Source of the DNA: Bacillota bacterium
GTDB lineage: Bacteria > Bacillota > UBA4882 > UBA8346
DNA length: 64,000 nt
Assembly (NCBI GenBank): GCA_023426245.1
Contig: JAFABB010000050.1
Span: 1 to 64,000 of the forward strand
Direction: 5' to 3'
The position numbers and the translations under genes were made by a program. Shown piece by piece: positions 18,586 to 27,353 of the stretch. Under the pieces are notes generated by a model. That model saw only the letters and a list, made by a program, of their open reading frames with translations. It made no database searches and was not told the origin of the DNA. How positions within the stretch are numbered: position 1 is the first letter of the stretch; every line of letters starts with the position of its first letter.

Positions 18586-18619
18586 AATGACCCAATTCCC
18601 GGGTCATTTGTATTTTTAT
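18586..18619 (+). terminator. intrinsic terminator after the YesM/YesN pair
   Basis: AATGACCC at 18586-18593 pairs with GGGTCATT at 18601-18608, followed by TGTATTTTTA. Confidence 0.7.
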
Positions 18620-18642
18620 ATCATGAAATTTTTAGATCCACC

Positions 18643-18729
18643 TGAAGAAAAGTAAAACCGGTTCTGAAAATAAGTAAAATTGACCCGGATTCCAAATCGA
18701 CCGGCTAGAATAGTTGAAGAAAAGTAAAA
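18643..18729 (+). promoter_or_regulatory. probable YesN-activated promoter with three direct repeats
   Basis: TGAAGAAAAGTAAAA (18643), TGAAAATAAGTAAAA (18665) and TGAAGAAAAGTAAAA (18715) are near-identical direct repeats. The first two are 22 bp apart, two helix turns, and the second abuts a -35-like TTGACC (18680). A -10-like TAGAAT (18706) lies 20 bp further, longer than ideal, as expected for an activated promoter. AraC-family activators typically bind such tandem sites. Confidence 0.6.
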
Positions 18730-18809
18730 TAAAGGAGAACATTGGTAATGTACTTTAAATTTACCTGGTTTTAAAATAAAGGCAATAAATAAAAAAGGGA
18801 GGTTATTTT

Positions 18810-20063
18810 ATGAAAAAAAGTTTCTTATTGTTGATTGTCGTTTTGCTGTTAGTGGGCGTTAACAGTATTGACGCCAAACCCAAGCAGGTAGAGTTGAAGT
18901 TTTGGAAAGCAGGCAATGATCTCGTTTGGCATGACTATTTGTTGAAAACGATTCAAGAGTATGAAAAGAAAAACCCCAACGTGAAAATTGAATATGCCGA
19001 AGCGCCCTGGGGACAGATGATTGACACTAAATTGAATACTGCATACGCCAGCGGTTCCTCTCCGGACATTATCTGGCATGCCATCGCTTCGATCGCGCAA
19101 AGAGCGGATAAAGGGCAATACGAACCTTTGGACAAGTATATCGCTAAAATGAAAGACAAAGAGGACATCCTGGAGAACATTTATGAACTGGGAAAATACA
19201 AAGGTAAAGTATATGGTATGGGTGTTTATCCGGTTCCGGCGCTATTAGCCTATCGAAAGGATTTCTTTCAAGAAGTGGGACTTAATCCGGATAAACCACC
19301 GGCGACTTGGGAAGAACTTGCCGACGATGCTGTAAAACTTACTAAAAGAGATGGCCAGATTATCATCCGATCCGGAATGACGCTTCCCATCGACAGCTTT
19401 AAAAATTTAATACCGTTTGCGGTGCAAAACAGTGCCGAAAACATTAACAAAGGCGGCAAACCGGCTTTTGATAACTCCAACATGGTCGAGACCTTAGCCT
19501 ATTTTACCGATTTGTTCAAGAATAAAAAAGTTAGCGCCGAAGTAACGGATGTTAATGAAAACCAACAAAGTTTGTTTAGCCAGGGTAAATCGGCTATCTC
19601 GATCATGCAGTCGACTTGGATAACTCAAATGCTTCAAAACGATCCATCTGTGAAGTCAAAAATCGGTTTCATTAATATGAAACGTAAAAAACCGGGAATC
19701 TGGAGCGGTTGTGAATTTCTCTTTATTAATGCTGAAAGCCAACATAAGCAGGAAGCTTGGAAATTTATTCAATATATGCTGAGTAAGGAAGAGATGTGGA
19801 AGCGTTATCAGGCCACCAAATGCCCTGTAACCCGGAAATCACTGATGGAACAATATCAGAAGGATGATCCGTTTTTAAACAAAGCCACCATAGACGCTAT
19901 TGCCGCCGGAGTCGGGGCGCCGAAAGTATCCTGGGCATCGTTGTATATGTTTAAATATTTGCCCCAAGCGCAACAGGAAGCGTTTTACGGTAAAAAATCA
20001 CCGGAGCAAGCGCTCAAAGATAATTTAAAACTCTTAAAAGATGAGATTAAGGCCATGCAATAA
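18810..20063 (+). CDS. sugar ABC transporter substrate-binding protein (family 1)
   Basis: Extracytoplasmic binding protein of 417 aa for a sugar or oligosaccharide. A signal peptide occupies about residues 1-22 (MKKSFLLLIVVLLLVG...DA); there is no lipobox Cys. The mature protein shows LKFWKAGND, a NPNVKIEYAEAPWGQ region, SSPDIIWH and PATWEELADDAVKLTK, typical of the UgpB/MalE-like family. AGGGAGG precedes the ATG. It is the first gene of the importer operon, which also has two permeases but no ATPase, so a shared MsmX/UgpC-type ATPase encoded elsewhere is expected. Confidence 0.9.
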   Translation: MKKSFLLLIVVLLLVGVNSIDAKPKQVELKFWKAGNDLVWHDYLLKTIQEYEKKNPNVKIEYAEAPWGQMIDTKLNTAYASGSSPDIIWHAIASIAQRADKGQYEPLDKYIAKMKDKEDILENIYELGKYKGKVYGMGVYPVPALLAYRKDFFQEVGLNPDKPPATWEELADDAVKLTKRDGQIIIRSGMTLPIDSFKNLIPFAVQNSAENINKGGKPAFDNSNMVETLAYFTDLFKNKKVSAEVTDVNENQQSLFSQGKSAISIMQSTWITQMLQNDPSVKSKIGFINMKRKKPGIWSGCEFLFINAESQHKQEAWKFIQYMLSKEEMWKRYQATKCPVTRKSLMEQYQKDDPFLNKATIDAIAAGVGAPKVSWASLYMFKYLPQAQQEAFYGKKSPEQALKDNLKLLKDEIKAMQ

Positions 20064-20073
20064 CATTTCACAT

Positions 20074-20107
20074 GGAGAGGGGCAGCGATTAAAAATCCTA
20101 CCCCTCC
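20074..20107 (+). promoter_or_regulatory. intercistronic hairpin after the binding-protein gene
   Basis: GAGGGG (20077-20082) pairs with CCCCTC (20101-20106) without a T run. Such hairpins often protect the abundant binding-protein mRNA and lower expression of the permeases. Confidence 0.5.
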
Positions 20108-20130
20108 TATGTATAAAAAGAGGAAAATAG

Positions 20131-21036
20131 ATGAACATCAATCTTTCCCTGGTTAATAAGGTGAAACGGAAATACCGTCATCCTGGCGCTTATCTAATGA
20201 TTCTGCCCAGCTATCTAATTTACGTTATCTTTGTATTTGTTCCGGTGATGAGTACCATTTATTTGAGTTTCACCAATTATGATCTTTATAAAACCCGAAA
20301 TTTTGTAGCTCTTCATAATTATATACGTATGGTTATCGATCCGGTTTTTCTTACCGCAGCTAAAAACACAGTTGTTTATTCGCTTTTTGTGATTATCCCA
20401 CAACTGGTAATTGGTTTGATCTTGGCGGTAGTGCTGAACCGGAAAATAATCGGGCAGAAATTTCATCGGGTAGCTTTTTATTTGCCCAACGTCACTTCCA
20501 TGGTTTCCATCTCCATGGTTTGGCTTTGGTTATATGACCCTACCCTCGGTTTGCTTAATCAGATGCTAAAGGCAGTGGGATTACCGGCACAACGCTGGCT
20601 GTTCGACTTGAATTTGGCGCTGCCTTCAATCATTATTATGAGTATCTGGAAACTGATTGGTTATAACATGATTATTTATTTGGCCGGTTTACTACAGATA
20701 CCCGAGCAATTATATGAAGCGGCCACGGTAGATGGCGCTTCTGCAATTAAACAGTTTTTTACGATAACAATTCCCATGCTTAAGCCGACCACCTTCTTTT
20801 TATTTGTGGTAGCTTGCGTACAATCTTTTGGTGTTTTTGATCAAGTCAATATTATGACGCAAGGTGGTCCGATGAACGCTACCACCACAATTGTCCACCA
20901 GATTTATGAACGGGCCTTCAGCGAGTTTCAAATGGGATATGCTTCGGCTATGGCCGTGTTGTTGCTGGTGATTACCATCACGTTGACCTTTGTGAATTTT
21001 AGATATGGAAATCAAGGGAGCGACTTGGAAGTTTAA
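20131..21036 (+). CDS. sugar ABC transporter permease (MalF/UgpA family)
   Basis: Membrane permease of 301 aa with six predicted spans. The EAA loop is LYEAATVDGASAIKQFFTI, the contact to the ATPase. AGAGGAAA precedes the ATG. It pairs with the permease that follows after 18 bp. Confidence 0.9.
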   Translation: MNINLSLVNKVKRKYRHPGAYLMILPSYLIYVIFVFVPVMSTIYLSFTNYDLYKTRNFVALHNYIRMVIDPVFLTAAKNTVVYSLFVIIPQLVIGLILAVVLNRKIIGQKFHRVAFYLPNVTSMVSISMVWLWLYDPTLGLLNQMLKAVGLPAQRWLFDLNLALPSIIIMSIWKLIGYNMIIYLAGLLQIPEQLYEAATVDGASAIKQFFTITIPMLKPTTFFLFVVACVQSFGVFDQVNIMTQGGPMNATTTIVHQIYERAFSEFQMGYASAMAVLLLVITITLTFVNFRYGNQGSDLEV

Positions 21037-21054
21037 ATTAAAGGGTGGAGTTAA

Positions 21055-21915
21055 ATGAAGAAAAAAATTTTCCATTGGATGATCAGCTTCGGATTATTGA
21101 TTTTATCTTTGATCATGTTGGTGCCTTTTGTAATCATGATTTCAACCTCTTTGAAAACAGCGGAGGAAATTAACTCTTCGGCGTTTAACCTGTTACCGGC
21201 GGTCCCTCATTTTGAAAACTACCTCCGGGCGATGTCTTCCGGACCGTGGCCAAGGTACTTTTTTAATTCTGTTTTTGTTACTGCAGTGGTCACCGTTTTT
21301 AGTTTACTATTCAATTCTCTAGCCGGTTTTGCCTTTGCACGGCTGGATTTTCGTTGGAAGAATATATTATTTATGAGCATCATGATTGGCTTGATGCTCC
21401 CGGCTCAGATAACGATGGTGCCGGTCTTTATCATCCTGAAACACATTCCGTTGGCTGGTGGCAATAACCTCTTGGGACTTGGCGGCACCGGTTGGATTAA
21501 CACTTATCCCGGTCTAATGATTAATCAACTGGCCGGTGCCTTCGGGATTTTTTTATGCCGTCAATACTATTTAAACTTTCCTAAAGCGCTGGATGAGGCT
21601 TCGGAATTGGATGGTTGTTCGATTTGGAAGACATATTTTCGGGTTTACCTACCTCTTAGCGGTCCGCTATTTGCCAGCCTCGGGGTTATTAAACTTACCA
21701 CGGTTTGGAATGATTATCTATGGCCGTTAATCATCACTAATAGTGAAGATATGCGAACCGTGCAATTGGGTTTGACGGTTTTCAAAAATGAAGTTGTACA
21801 ATGGGAGTTATTAATGGCGGCCACAACCCTGGTAATCGCGCCGTTAGTAATCCTCTTCCTTTTTGCCCAAAAGTTTTTTATTAAAGGCCTGATGGCGGGA
21901 GGAATTAAAGGGTAA
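21055..21915 (+). CDS. sugar ABC transporter permease (MalG/UgpE family)
   Basis: Second permease subunit, 286 aa, six predicted spans, EAA loop LDEASELDGCSIWKTYFRV. AAGGGTGGAG precedes the ATG. The sulfatase gene follows after 39 bp, suggesting that the imported substrate carries a sulfate ester (inference from context). Confidence 0.9.
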   Translation: MKKKIFHWMISFGLLILSLIMLVPFVIMISTSLKTAEEINSSAFNLLPAVPHFENYLRAMSSGPWPRYFFNSVFVTAVVTVFSLLFNSLAGFAFARLDFRWKNILFMSIMIGLMLPAQITMVPVFIILKHIPLAGGNNLLGLGGTGWINTYPGLMINQLAGAFGIFLCRQYYLNFPKALDEASELDGCSIWKTYFRVYLPLSGPLFASLGVIKLTTVWNDYLWPLIITNSEDMRTVQLGLTVFKNEVVQWELLMAATTLVIAPLVILFLFAQKFFIKGLMAGGIKG

Positions 21916-21954
21916 TTGATTCATAGTAATTTTTATATAAAAGGTGGTTTTAAA

Positions 21955-23439
21955 ATGGCTCCAATAATTCAACCGAATATTCTGCTAATAACCTCCGACC
22001 AGCAACGTTATGATACGGTAGGACCCAATGCGCCTGCTTTTTTGAGGACCCCGCATTTTGACAGGCTTTGCCATGAGGGAGTAGTTTTCAGTTCAGCATA
22101 TTCCGATTGTCCGCTTTGTGTACCGGCCAGAGTTTCGATCATGACCGGCAAACAAGTGTTTAATCATGGAATGGCGTTTAACGGAGAAACTTCGAAAGTT
22201 TTGGGACACGCTAATACTTTGCCGATGTATTTACGGCAATTGGGTTATCAGACGGCGGCCATCGGTAAGATGCATTTTGGTCCCCAGCGAATACGACACG
22301 GCTTTGATGAGATGATTATTCCCGAAGATTATTATAAACAGATGCGCCAAGAAGGTTATAACTGCCAGCCGATGTGGCACGGCATGGGTCAGAATGAGAT
22401 TTATCCGACTATGGCCACCGTTCCGGAGAGCAAGACTCTGACGGCATGGATCGCCGAACAATGTGCCGAATATATTCTCGAAAGGCGTGATCCTTCAGTA
22501 CCCTTTTTCCTATGGTGTTCATTTTCAAAACCTCATCCGCCGTTTGATCCGCCGGAGCCTTATTACTCAATGTACCGAAATTGTCCGATACCCGAGCCGA
22601 TTTTTGGTGACTGGAGCGAACCTGATAAAGCCCCTTCGGCGTTTCAACGATATCAACAGTTGCAATCCTATGATTTGATACCTTTGGAAATAATTAAGGA
22701 AGCACGCGCCGCTTATTACGGATTAATCACCCAGGTTGATTATAATCTGGGCAAAGTTCTCGGCGCACTGCAAGATTTGAAAATGCTGGCGGAAACATTG
22801 ATCATTTATACCTCGGATCATGGGGAATATTTGGGGGACCATCATACAGGGGCTAAAGGATTTTTCCATGAATCTTCAGCTCATATTCCATTGGTGGTTC
22901 GTTTGCCTCAATCATGGAGCAAGCGATGTCATGGTCAAACTATAACAACCCCGGTGACGCATGCCGATATTTTACCTACCCTGGTGGTCGCAGCTGGTGG
23001 TAATCCTCCATCAGATACCGACGGGATGGACTTAGTAGCCTTGGCCCGGGGTGAATTAAAGGAGAACCGCCAGTATTTGGAGGCTATGATGGGCAATGTC
23101 ACTGAATGGCTGGGACCGGTCAGTGAATGCGACTACCTAGCCATCACCGACGGCCGCTGGAAATATATTTGGTATCCTGAGGGAGCAGTTGAACAATTAT
23201 TTGACCTGGAAAACGATCCTCGAGAGTTGAAAGACATAGCGGGACTCGCTGAAAATGAAGGGAAACTCCTGGAATTAAAACAAGAGTTAATCAATCGCAA
23301 TAAGGCCCGCGCTTCAAAGTTTATAATTGACGGAAAATTGATTACGAAACCTTTAAGGAACGATCAGACTGTCGAGCGGCGCAATCAAAGTTGGCCGGGG
23401 TATCATACCGACCATTTTCGGGTGGATGTACGCCATTAA
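21955..23439 (+). CDS. cytoplasmic Cys-type sulfatase
   Basis: Alkaline-phosphatase-superfamily sulfatase of 494 aa. The active-site motif is C55-V-P-A-R59, in which Cys is oxidised to formylglycine; metal-binding residues appear in ITSDQQRYD and TSDHGEYLGDHH. There is no signal peptide, so the enzyme acts inside the cell on imported sulfated sugar. AAGGTGG precedes the ATG at 21955; the in-frame TTG at 21916 lacks a ribosome site. No formylglycine-generating or anaerobic sulfatase-maturing enzyme is in the window, so maturation must rely on one elsewhere. A phosphonate monoester hydrolase is a less likely alternative. Confidence 0.85.
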   Translation: MAPIIQPNILLITSDQQRYDTVGPNAPAFLRTPHFDRLCHEGVVFSSAYSDCPLCVPARVSIMTGKQVFNHGMAFNGETSKVLGHANTLPMYLRQLGYQTAAIGKMHFGPQRIRHGFDEMIIPEDYYKQMRQEGYNCQPMWHGMGQNEIYPTMATVPESKTLTAWIAEQCAEYILERRDPSVPFFLWCSFSKPHPPFDPPEPYYSMYRNCPIPEPIFGDWSEPDKAPSAFQRYQQLQSYDLIPLEIIKEARAAYYGLITQVDYNLGKVLGALQDLKMLAETLIIYTSDHGEYLGDHHTGAKGFFHESSAHIPLVVRLPQSWSKRCHGQTITTPVTHADILPTLVVAAGGNPPSDTDGMDLVALARGELKENRQYLEAMMGNVTEWLGPVSECDYLAITDGRWKYIWYPEGAVEQLFDLENDPRELKDIAGLAENEGKLLELKQELINRNKARASKFIIDGKLITKPLRNDQTVERRNQSWPGYHTDHFRVDVRH

Positions 23440-23481
23440 CTATTAAAATAAGTAGGAATGAAGGAGCGGGAGTTTAAATGA

Positions 23482-23551
23482 TTAATTTCAGGTTGAAATT
23501 AAATAGCAATTATGATATACTTAGAGGCAATTAATTTCAGGGTGAAACTAA
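23482..23551 (+). promoter_or_regulatory. manA promoter with the same pair of ROK operators
   Basis: Palindromes TTAATTTCA-N3-TGAAATTAA at 23482-23502 and a copy with one mismatch at 23531-23551 lie 49 bp apart. TTGAAA (23493-23498), 17 bp, TATACT (23516-23521) form the promoter between them. Layout, spacing and sequence match the ROK promoter at 11154, so manA is predicted to be under the same repressor. Confidence 0.8.
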
Positions 23552-23584
23552 TTAAATTTATAGGTTTTCATAGGAGATAAACTG

Positions 23585-24703
23585 ATGAATGGTAATAGTA
23601 ATTTTGCTATTAAACCATTGAAAATAAAGCCGAATCGAGTTTACCGGCCGGCTATCGGCGGCAAGCTGCTTGATGAATGGCAAGGCCAACCGGAGGGAGA
23701 AGACGGGCACTACTCCGAAGAGTGGGTCGCTTCGACTGTCCTGGCGCGAAATCCAAATCCTCTTCCTCTTGAGGGACTAAGCCAAGTTGCACTCCCTGAT
23801 CAGTCGGTATCCACCACGCCGGTTTACCTGAAAGACTTGATTGAGGAGAACCCTCAAGAATTTTTGGGTGAAAGACATGTTGCAAAATTCGGGACTTCTA
23901 CAGCCCTGCTTGTGAAGGTGCTCGATTCATGCAGCCGTTTGATTATTCAAGTCCACCCGGACCGGGATTTTGCCCGGGAAGGGTTCGGATCGGAATTCGG
24001 TAAAACCGAAGCCTGGTATATAATCGGCGGTAGAAAGATCGAAGGGGAAAATCCCTATGTCTTGTTTGGTTTTAAACCGGGAATTACCCGGGAAAAATGG
24101 CAGGAGCTTTTTGAGACTCAAAATATTCAAGGAATGATCGAGGCCTTGCACCGTTTTGAAGTTAGCCCCGGGGATGTTTTCTTGGTCGAAGGTGGGATCC
24201 CCCATGCGGCCGGGGCCGGTGTTTTCTTCATTGAAGCCCAGGAGCCGACGGATTATACGATTCGAACCGAGCGAAAATCGCCTACAGGTTTGCCCATGAC
24301 AGAGCAGCAAATCCATCAAGGCCTTGGATTTCAAAAGATGTTCGATTGTTTTCATTATCAGGGATACCGGCGGGAGGAAGTTTTAGAAAAGTGGTATTTA
24401 AAGGCTCATTTAGTCCAAGAAGGGGCTGGCGGTAAGCAATTCTCTGTAATTCCGACGGATAGGTGCACCTACTTTTCTGTGGAACGGCTGGAGATCCAAG
24501 GCGAGTATACCACCTCCGGAAGGGGTGACTTTGCGATCGCCCTCATTCTTTCCGGTTCAGGGTTTGTAAAGTGGAAGCAGGGGCGTATGCCGGTGGAACA
24601 AGCTTGTGAAATTTTTTTACCGGCCGCTGTGACGGAAATAACCTGGGAAAACAGGGGCATAACTCCCATGGTGGTTATACTTTGCCATCCGCCGAAGGTT
24701 TAG
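23585..24703 (+). CDS. manA: class I mannose-6-phosphate isomerase
   Basis: Zinc isomerase of 372 aa (cupin fold) that interconverts mannose-6-P and fructose-6-P. Metal-site motifs are QVHPDRDFAREGFGSEFGKT and EGGIPHAAGAGVFFIEAQEP. TAGGAGA precedes the ATG. Regulation by the ROK operators and the position after the sulfatase point to a mannose-containing substrate, although type I isomerases also occur in general mannose use. The gene is followed by a truncated copy of the window's two-hairpin repeat. Confidence 0.85.
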   Translation: MNGNSNFAIKPLKIKPNRVYRPAIGGKLLDEWQGQPEGEDGHYSEEWVASTVLARNPNPLPLEGLSQVALPDQSVSTTPVYLKDLIEENPQEFLGERHVAKFGTSTALLVKVLDSCSRLIIQVHPDRDFAREGFGSEFGKTEAWYIIGGRKIEGENPYVLFGFKPGITREKWQELFETQNIQGMIEALHRFEVSPGDVFLVEGGIPHAAGAGVFFIEAQEPTDYTIRTERKSPTGLPMTEQQIHQGLGFQKMFDCFHYQGYRREEVLEKWYLKAHLVQEGAGGKQFSVIPTDRCTYFSVERLEIQGEYTTSGRGDFAIALILSGSGFVKWKQGRMPVEQACEIFLPAAVTEITWENRGITPMVVILCHPPKV

Positions 24704-24760
24704 TTTTAACTTTTAAGTTTTAAGAAAAAAGTCGGAAAGGATGGCTGGTTGGCAAGCTAG

Positions 24761-24797
24761 TAGAGCGTATCGTAAATAAATGGCAATCAAAATTAGG
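24761..24797 (+). repeat. truncated copy of the 102-bp two-hairpin repeat
   Basis: The first 37 or so bases (TAGAGCGTATCGTAAATAAA, then TGGCAATCA) match the 5' end of the full copies at 35834 and 44214. The rest of the element is missing. Confidence 0.7.
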
Positions 24798-24842
24798 GCT
24801 GGGTAGTGAATGTTGGTTTGGGGCAATCAATAAAAATTTTGT

Positions 24843-24856
24843 TCCAAACGTTTGGA
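24843..24856 (+). promoter_or_regulatory. LacI-type operator before the LacI-family gene
   Basis: TCCAAACGTTTGGA is a perfect palindrome with a central CG, typical of LacI/CcpA-family sites, 112 bp before the regulator ATG. A related CCAAA-N2-TTTGG site lies at 26040 before the phosphofructokinase gene. Confidence 0.6.
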
Positions 24857-24967
24857 CCGAGCAGGAATTTGACTTTCCATAGCGAATGATCCATGAAACA
24901 AAGTGAAAAAACACCCACACTTCATAGAAAAACAGTATATTTTATCCAAAAATCAGGAGCTGTCATT

Positions 24968-26020
24968 ATGCCCGCTACCCTAAAAGATATTGCCGTAAAG
25001 GCCAAGGTTTCGATATCCACAGTCTCCCGGATTATTAATAACGATTTATCCAAACCGGCTAGTCAAGAGACCCAGGAGAAGGTATGGAAAATTGTGCGGG
25101 AGCTTGGGTATGTACCCAACCAAAATGCCCGGACTTTGGTGAAAAATCTGTCTTCTACAGAACAGTTGCAGAAAACCAAAGCTATTGGTTGTATTTTTAC
25201 ATCCACCAAAGATACCTTTAATGATCCTTTCTTTTCCTTTATAGCCCGTGGGGTTCAACTGGAAGCCGCCAAAAACAGTTATGTTTTAGGATACTCCTTT
25301 TCATCCTCCGACATGACTCAAGCGGCTTTATACAACAATATAACTGCCAACAAAGTGGACGGCGCAGTCGTCTTGGGACGGTTTGACCGGAATTTTTTGG
25401 ATTTGCTAAAGGCCAATTTCAGCAATCTCGTATATGCCGGGCTTAATTGCGTCAACGGTGGATTTGATGAAGTGATTTGCGATGCATATCGTGCTTCGGT
25501 TTGCGCTGTAGAGTATTTGATTTCCCTTGGACACCGGCGCATTGGATACCTGGGGCCGGTACCTGAGGATGCTGACGTAATTAATGAGCACCGCTTTGCC
25601 GGTTTCCGCCAGGCCATGGCAGAGAGAAACTTGGAAATATCAGCCTCCTGTTTCAAGTCCGTTGAGTTAACTTCCGAATCCAGTTATCAACGGATGAAAG
25701 AGTTAATTACAGAAGGACCCTTGCCCACGGCGTTTTTTTGTGCCAACGACACGGTGGCCATTGGTGCGATGAAAGCGGTTCATGAAGCGGGGTTGAAAGT
25801 TCCCGCCGATGTGTCTTTCGTTGGTATTGATGATATTGAAATGTCTGCTTATGTAAGTCCGGCTTTGACTACTATCCGGGTTCCCAAGGAAGAATTGGGG
25901 AAATTTGCAGTGAAAATATTAATCGACCGAATTGAGGGGGGCCATGAAATCCCCGTGAGACTGGATATTCCCTTTGAATTGGTGGTTCGGGAGAGTTGTG
26001 CTCCGGTAAAGGATAGGTAA
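24968..26020 (+). CDS. LacI-family transcriptional regulator
   Basis: Regulator of 350 aa: N-terminal HTH (TLKDIAVKAKVSISTVSRII) and hinge region (NQNARTLV), then a periplasmic-binding-protein-like effector domain with GYLGPV and FVGIDDIEMS. AGGAG at 24956 supports the ATG at 24968; the in-frame ATG at 24893 lies on the operator side without a ribosome site. Predicted operators at 24843 and 26040 suggest self-regulation and control of the phosphofructokinase-triose isomerase genes. Confidence 0.85.
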   Translation: MPATLKDIAVKAKVSISTVSRIINNDLSKPASQETQEKVWKIVRELGYVPNQNARTLVKNLSSTEQLQKTKAIGCIFTSTKDTFNDPFFSFIARGVQLEAAKNSYVLGYSFSSSDMTQAALYNNITANKVDGAVVLGRFDRNFLDLLKANFSNLVYAGLNCVNGGFDEVICDAYRASVCAVEYLISLGHRRIGYLGPVPEDADVINEHRFAGFRQAMAERNLEISASCFKSVELTSESSYQRMKELITEGPLPTAFFCANDTVAIGAMKAVHEAGLKVPADVSFVGIDDIEMSAYVSPALTTIRVPKEELGKFAVKILIDRIEGGHEIPVRLDIPFELVVRESCAPVKDR

Positions 26021-26039
26021 TATTTTTTTATTCCCCAAT

Positions 26040-26051
26040 CCAAAGGTTTGG
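26040..26051 (+). promoter_or_regulatory. second CCAAA-N2-TTTGG site, before the phosphofructokinase
   Basis: CCAAAGGTTTGG lies between the LacI gene stop and the phosphofructokinase ATG. It shares both half-sites with the operator at 24843, and GTTTGGGGCAA around it also recurs near 24816. Confidence 0.4.
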
Positions 26052-26088
26052 GGCAAACGATAAGAAACAAACAGAAAGGAGTATGACG

Positions 26089-27246
26089 ATGAAAGAAAAG
26101 ATTTTAGTAGTCCATGGCGGTGGACCAACGGCAGTAATCAACGCTTCACTGTATGGAGTGATTAAGGAAGCCTTCAGTCATCAAGAGATCGAAACGGTTT
26201 TGGGGGCAGCCGGCGGGGTTGACGGGGTGCTGGAGGAAAAATTCATTGATTTTAAAATTCAACCTCAGACACTGATTGAACGGCTCCCGTTCACACCGGG
26301 ATCGGCAATCGGAACCTCCCGGAGTAAGTTGCGGAGCGACGATTATGAAGCCATCGTGGCGCAGCTAAGAAAACACAACATCAAATATTTGTTGTTTAAC
26401 GGCGGTAACGGTTCCATGGACGCCTGCGGACGGATTCAGGATCTGGCAACCTCATACGGGATTCAAGTTCTGGGTATTCCCAAGACAATCGATAACGATA
26501 TTGCCGTTACCGATCATTGCCCGGGTTTTGGGAGCGCCGCCCGGTATCTGGCGGTTTCAGTGGCGGAAGCGGCCTTGGATGTTAAGTCGCTGCCGATCCA
26601 TGTATCGATTATTGAAGCGATGGGACGGAATGCCGGTTGGATAGCGGCATCCAGCGTTTTGGCGCGGAAGAAACCGGGTGATGCGCCACATTTGATTTAT
26701 CTTCCGGAGCGCCCGTTCCAGGCGGCGGAGTTTTTGGAAGATGTCAGCCGGCTCCATCAAAAGCTGGGAGGAGTGGTGATTGTTGCCAGCGAAGGACTGG
26801 TGGATCAGGATCATAAGCCGGTGGTGCCGCCGATGCTTACTAAAGGAAGAGATGTTTATTTCGGCGATGTCGGCACCCATTTGGCCATGCTGATATTGAA
26901 AGAATTGGGGATTAAGGCCCGCAGTGAAAAACCAGGCCTTTTAGGACGGGCCTCGGCTACACTCCAATCCAGCGTCGATCGGGAGGAAGCGATCCGGGTC
27001 GGTGAATTTGCAGTTCAATCCTTATTAGCCGGAAAGACCGGCGCGATGGTGGGTTATAAGCGAGTCGGCAATCATCCTTATCATTGCGAGACGGTGTTAA
27101 TCCCTATCGGTGAAGTGATGTTGAATGAGAAAAAAGTGCCGGATATCTTTATCAGCTCCCGGGGGAACGATATTGGCGGCAGTTTCGTCGATTATTGCCA
27201 GCCGTTGATAGGAGACCCGCTGCCGGAATATGCGGAATTCCGCTAA
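26089..27246 (+). CDS. PfkA-family 6-phosphofructokinase, phosphate donor uncertain
   Basis: Enzyme of 385 aa that phosphorylates fructose-6-P to the 1,6-bisphosphate. Motifs: HGGGPTAVINA at the donor site, NGGNGSMDACG, and GIPKTIDNDIAVTDHCPGFG. The Lys in PKTIDND is the mark of pyrophosphate-dependent enzymes, but the Gly in GGNGS is the residue found in ATP users, so the donor cannot be fixed from sequence. AAAGGAG at 26075-26081 fits the ATG at 26089 better than the one at 26083. It works between manA/pgi and the aldolase. Confidence 0.8.
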   Translation: MKEKILVVHGGGPTAVINASLYGVIKEAFSHQEIETVLGAAGGVDGVLEEKFIDFKIQPQTLIERLPFTPGSAIGTSRSKLRSDDYEAIVAQLRKHNIKYLLFNGGNGSMDACGRIQDLATSYGIQVLGIPKTIDNDIAVTDHCPGFGSAARYLAVSVAEAALDVKSLPIHVSIIEAMGRNAGWIAASSVLARKKPGDAPHLIYLPERPFQAAEFLEDVSRLHQKLGGVVIVASEGLVDQDHKPVVPPMLTKGRDVYFGDVGTHLAMLILKELGIKARSEKPGLLGRASATLQSSVDREEAIRVGEFAVQSLLAGKTGAMVGYKRVGNHPYHCETVLIPIGEVMLNEKKVPDIFISSRGNDIGGSFVDYCQPLIGDPLPEYAEFR

Positions 27247-27353
27247 AAATTCGGATGCAGTCTTGGAAGCATGAATACTGTGCTGCTACTTCATTTGAAT
27301 TTAAGTAAATTGATGAAGAACCTTTGAAAAGTTGAATGGAAGGACGTGATGGC

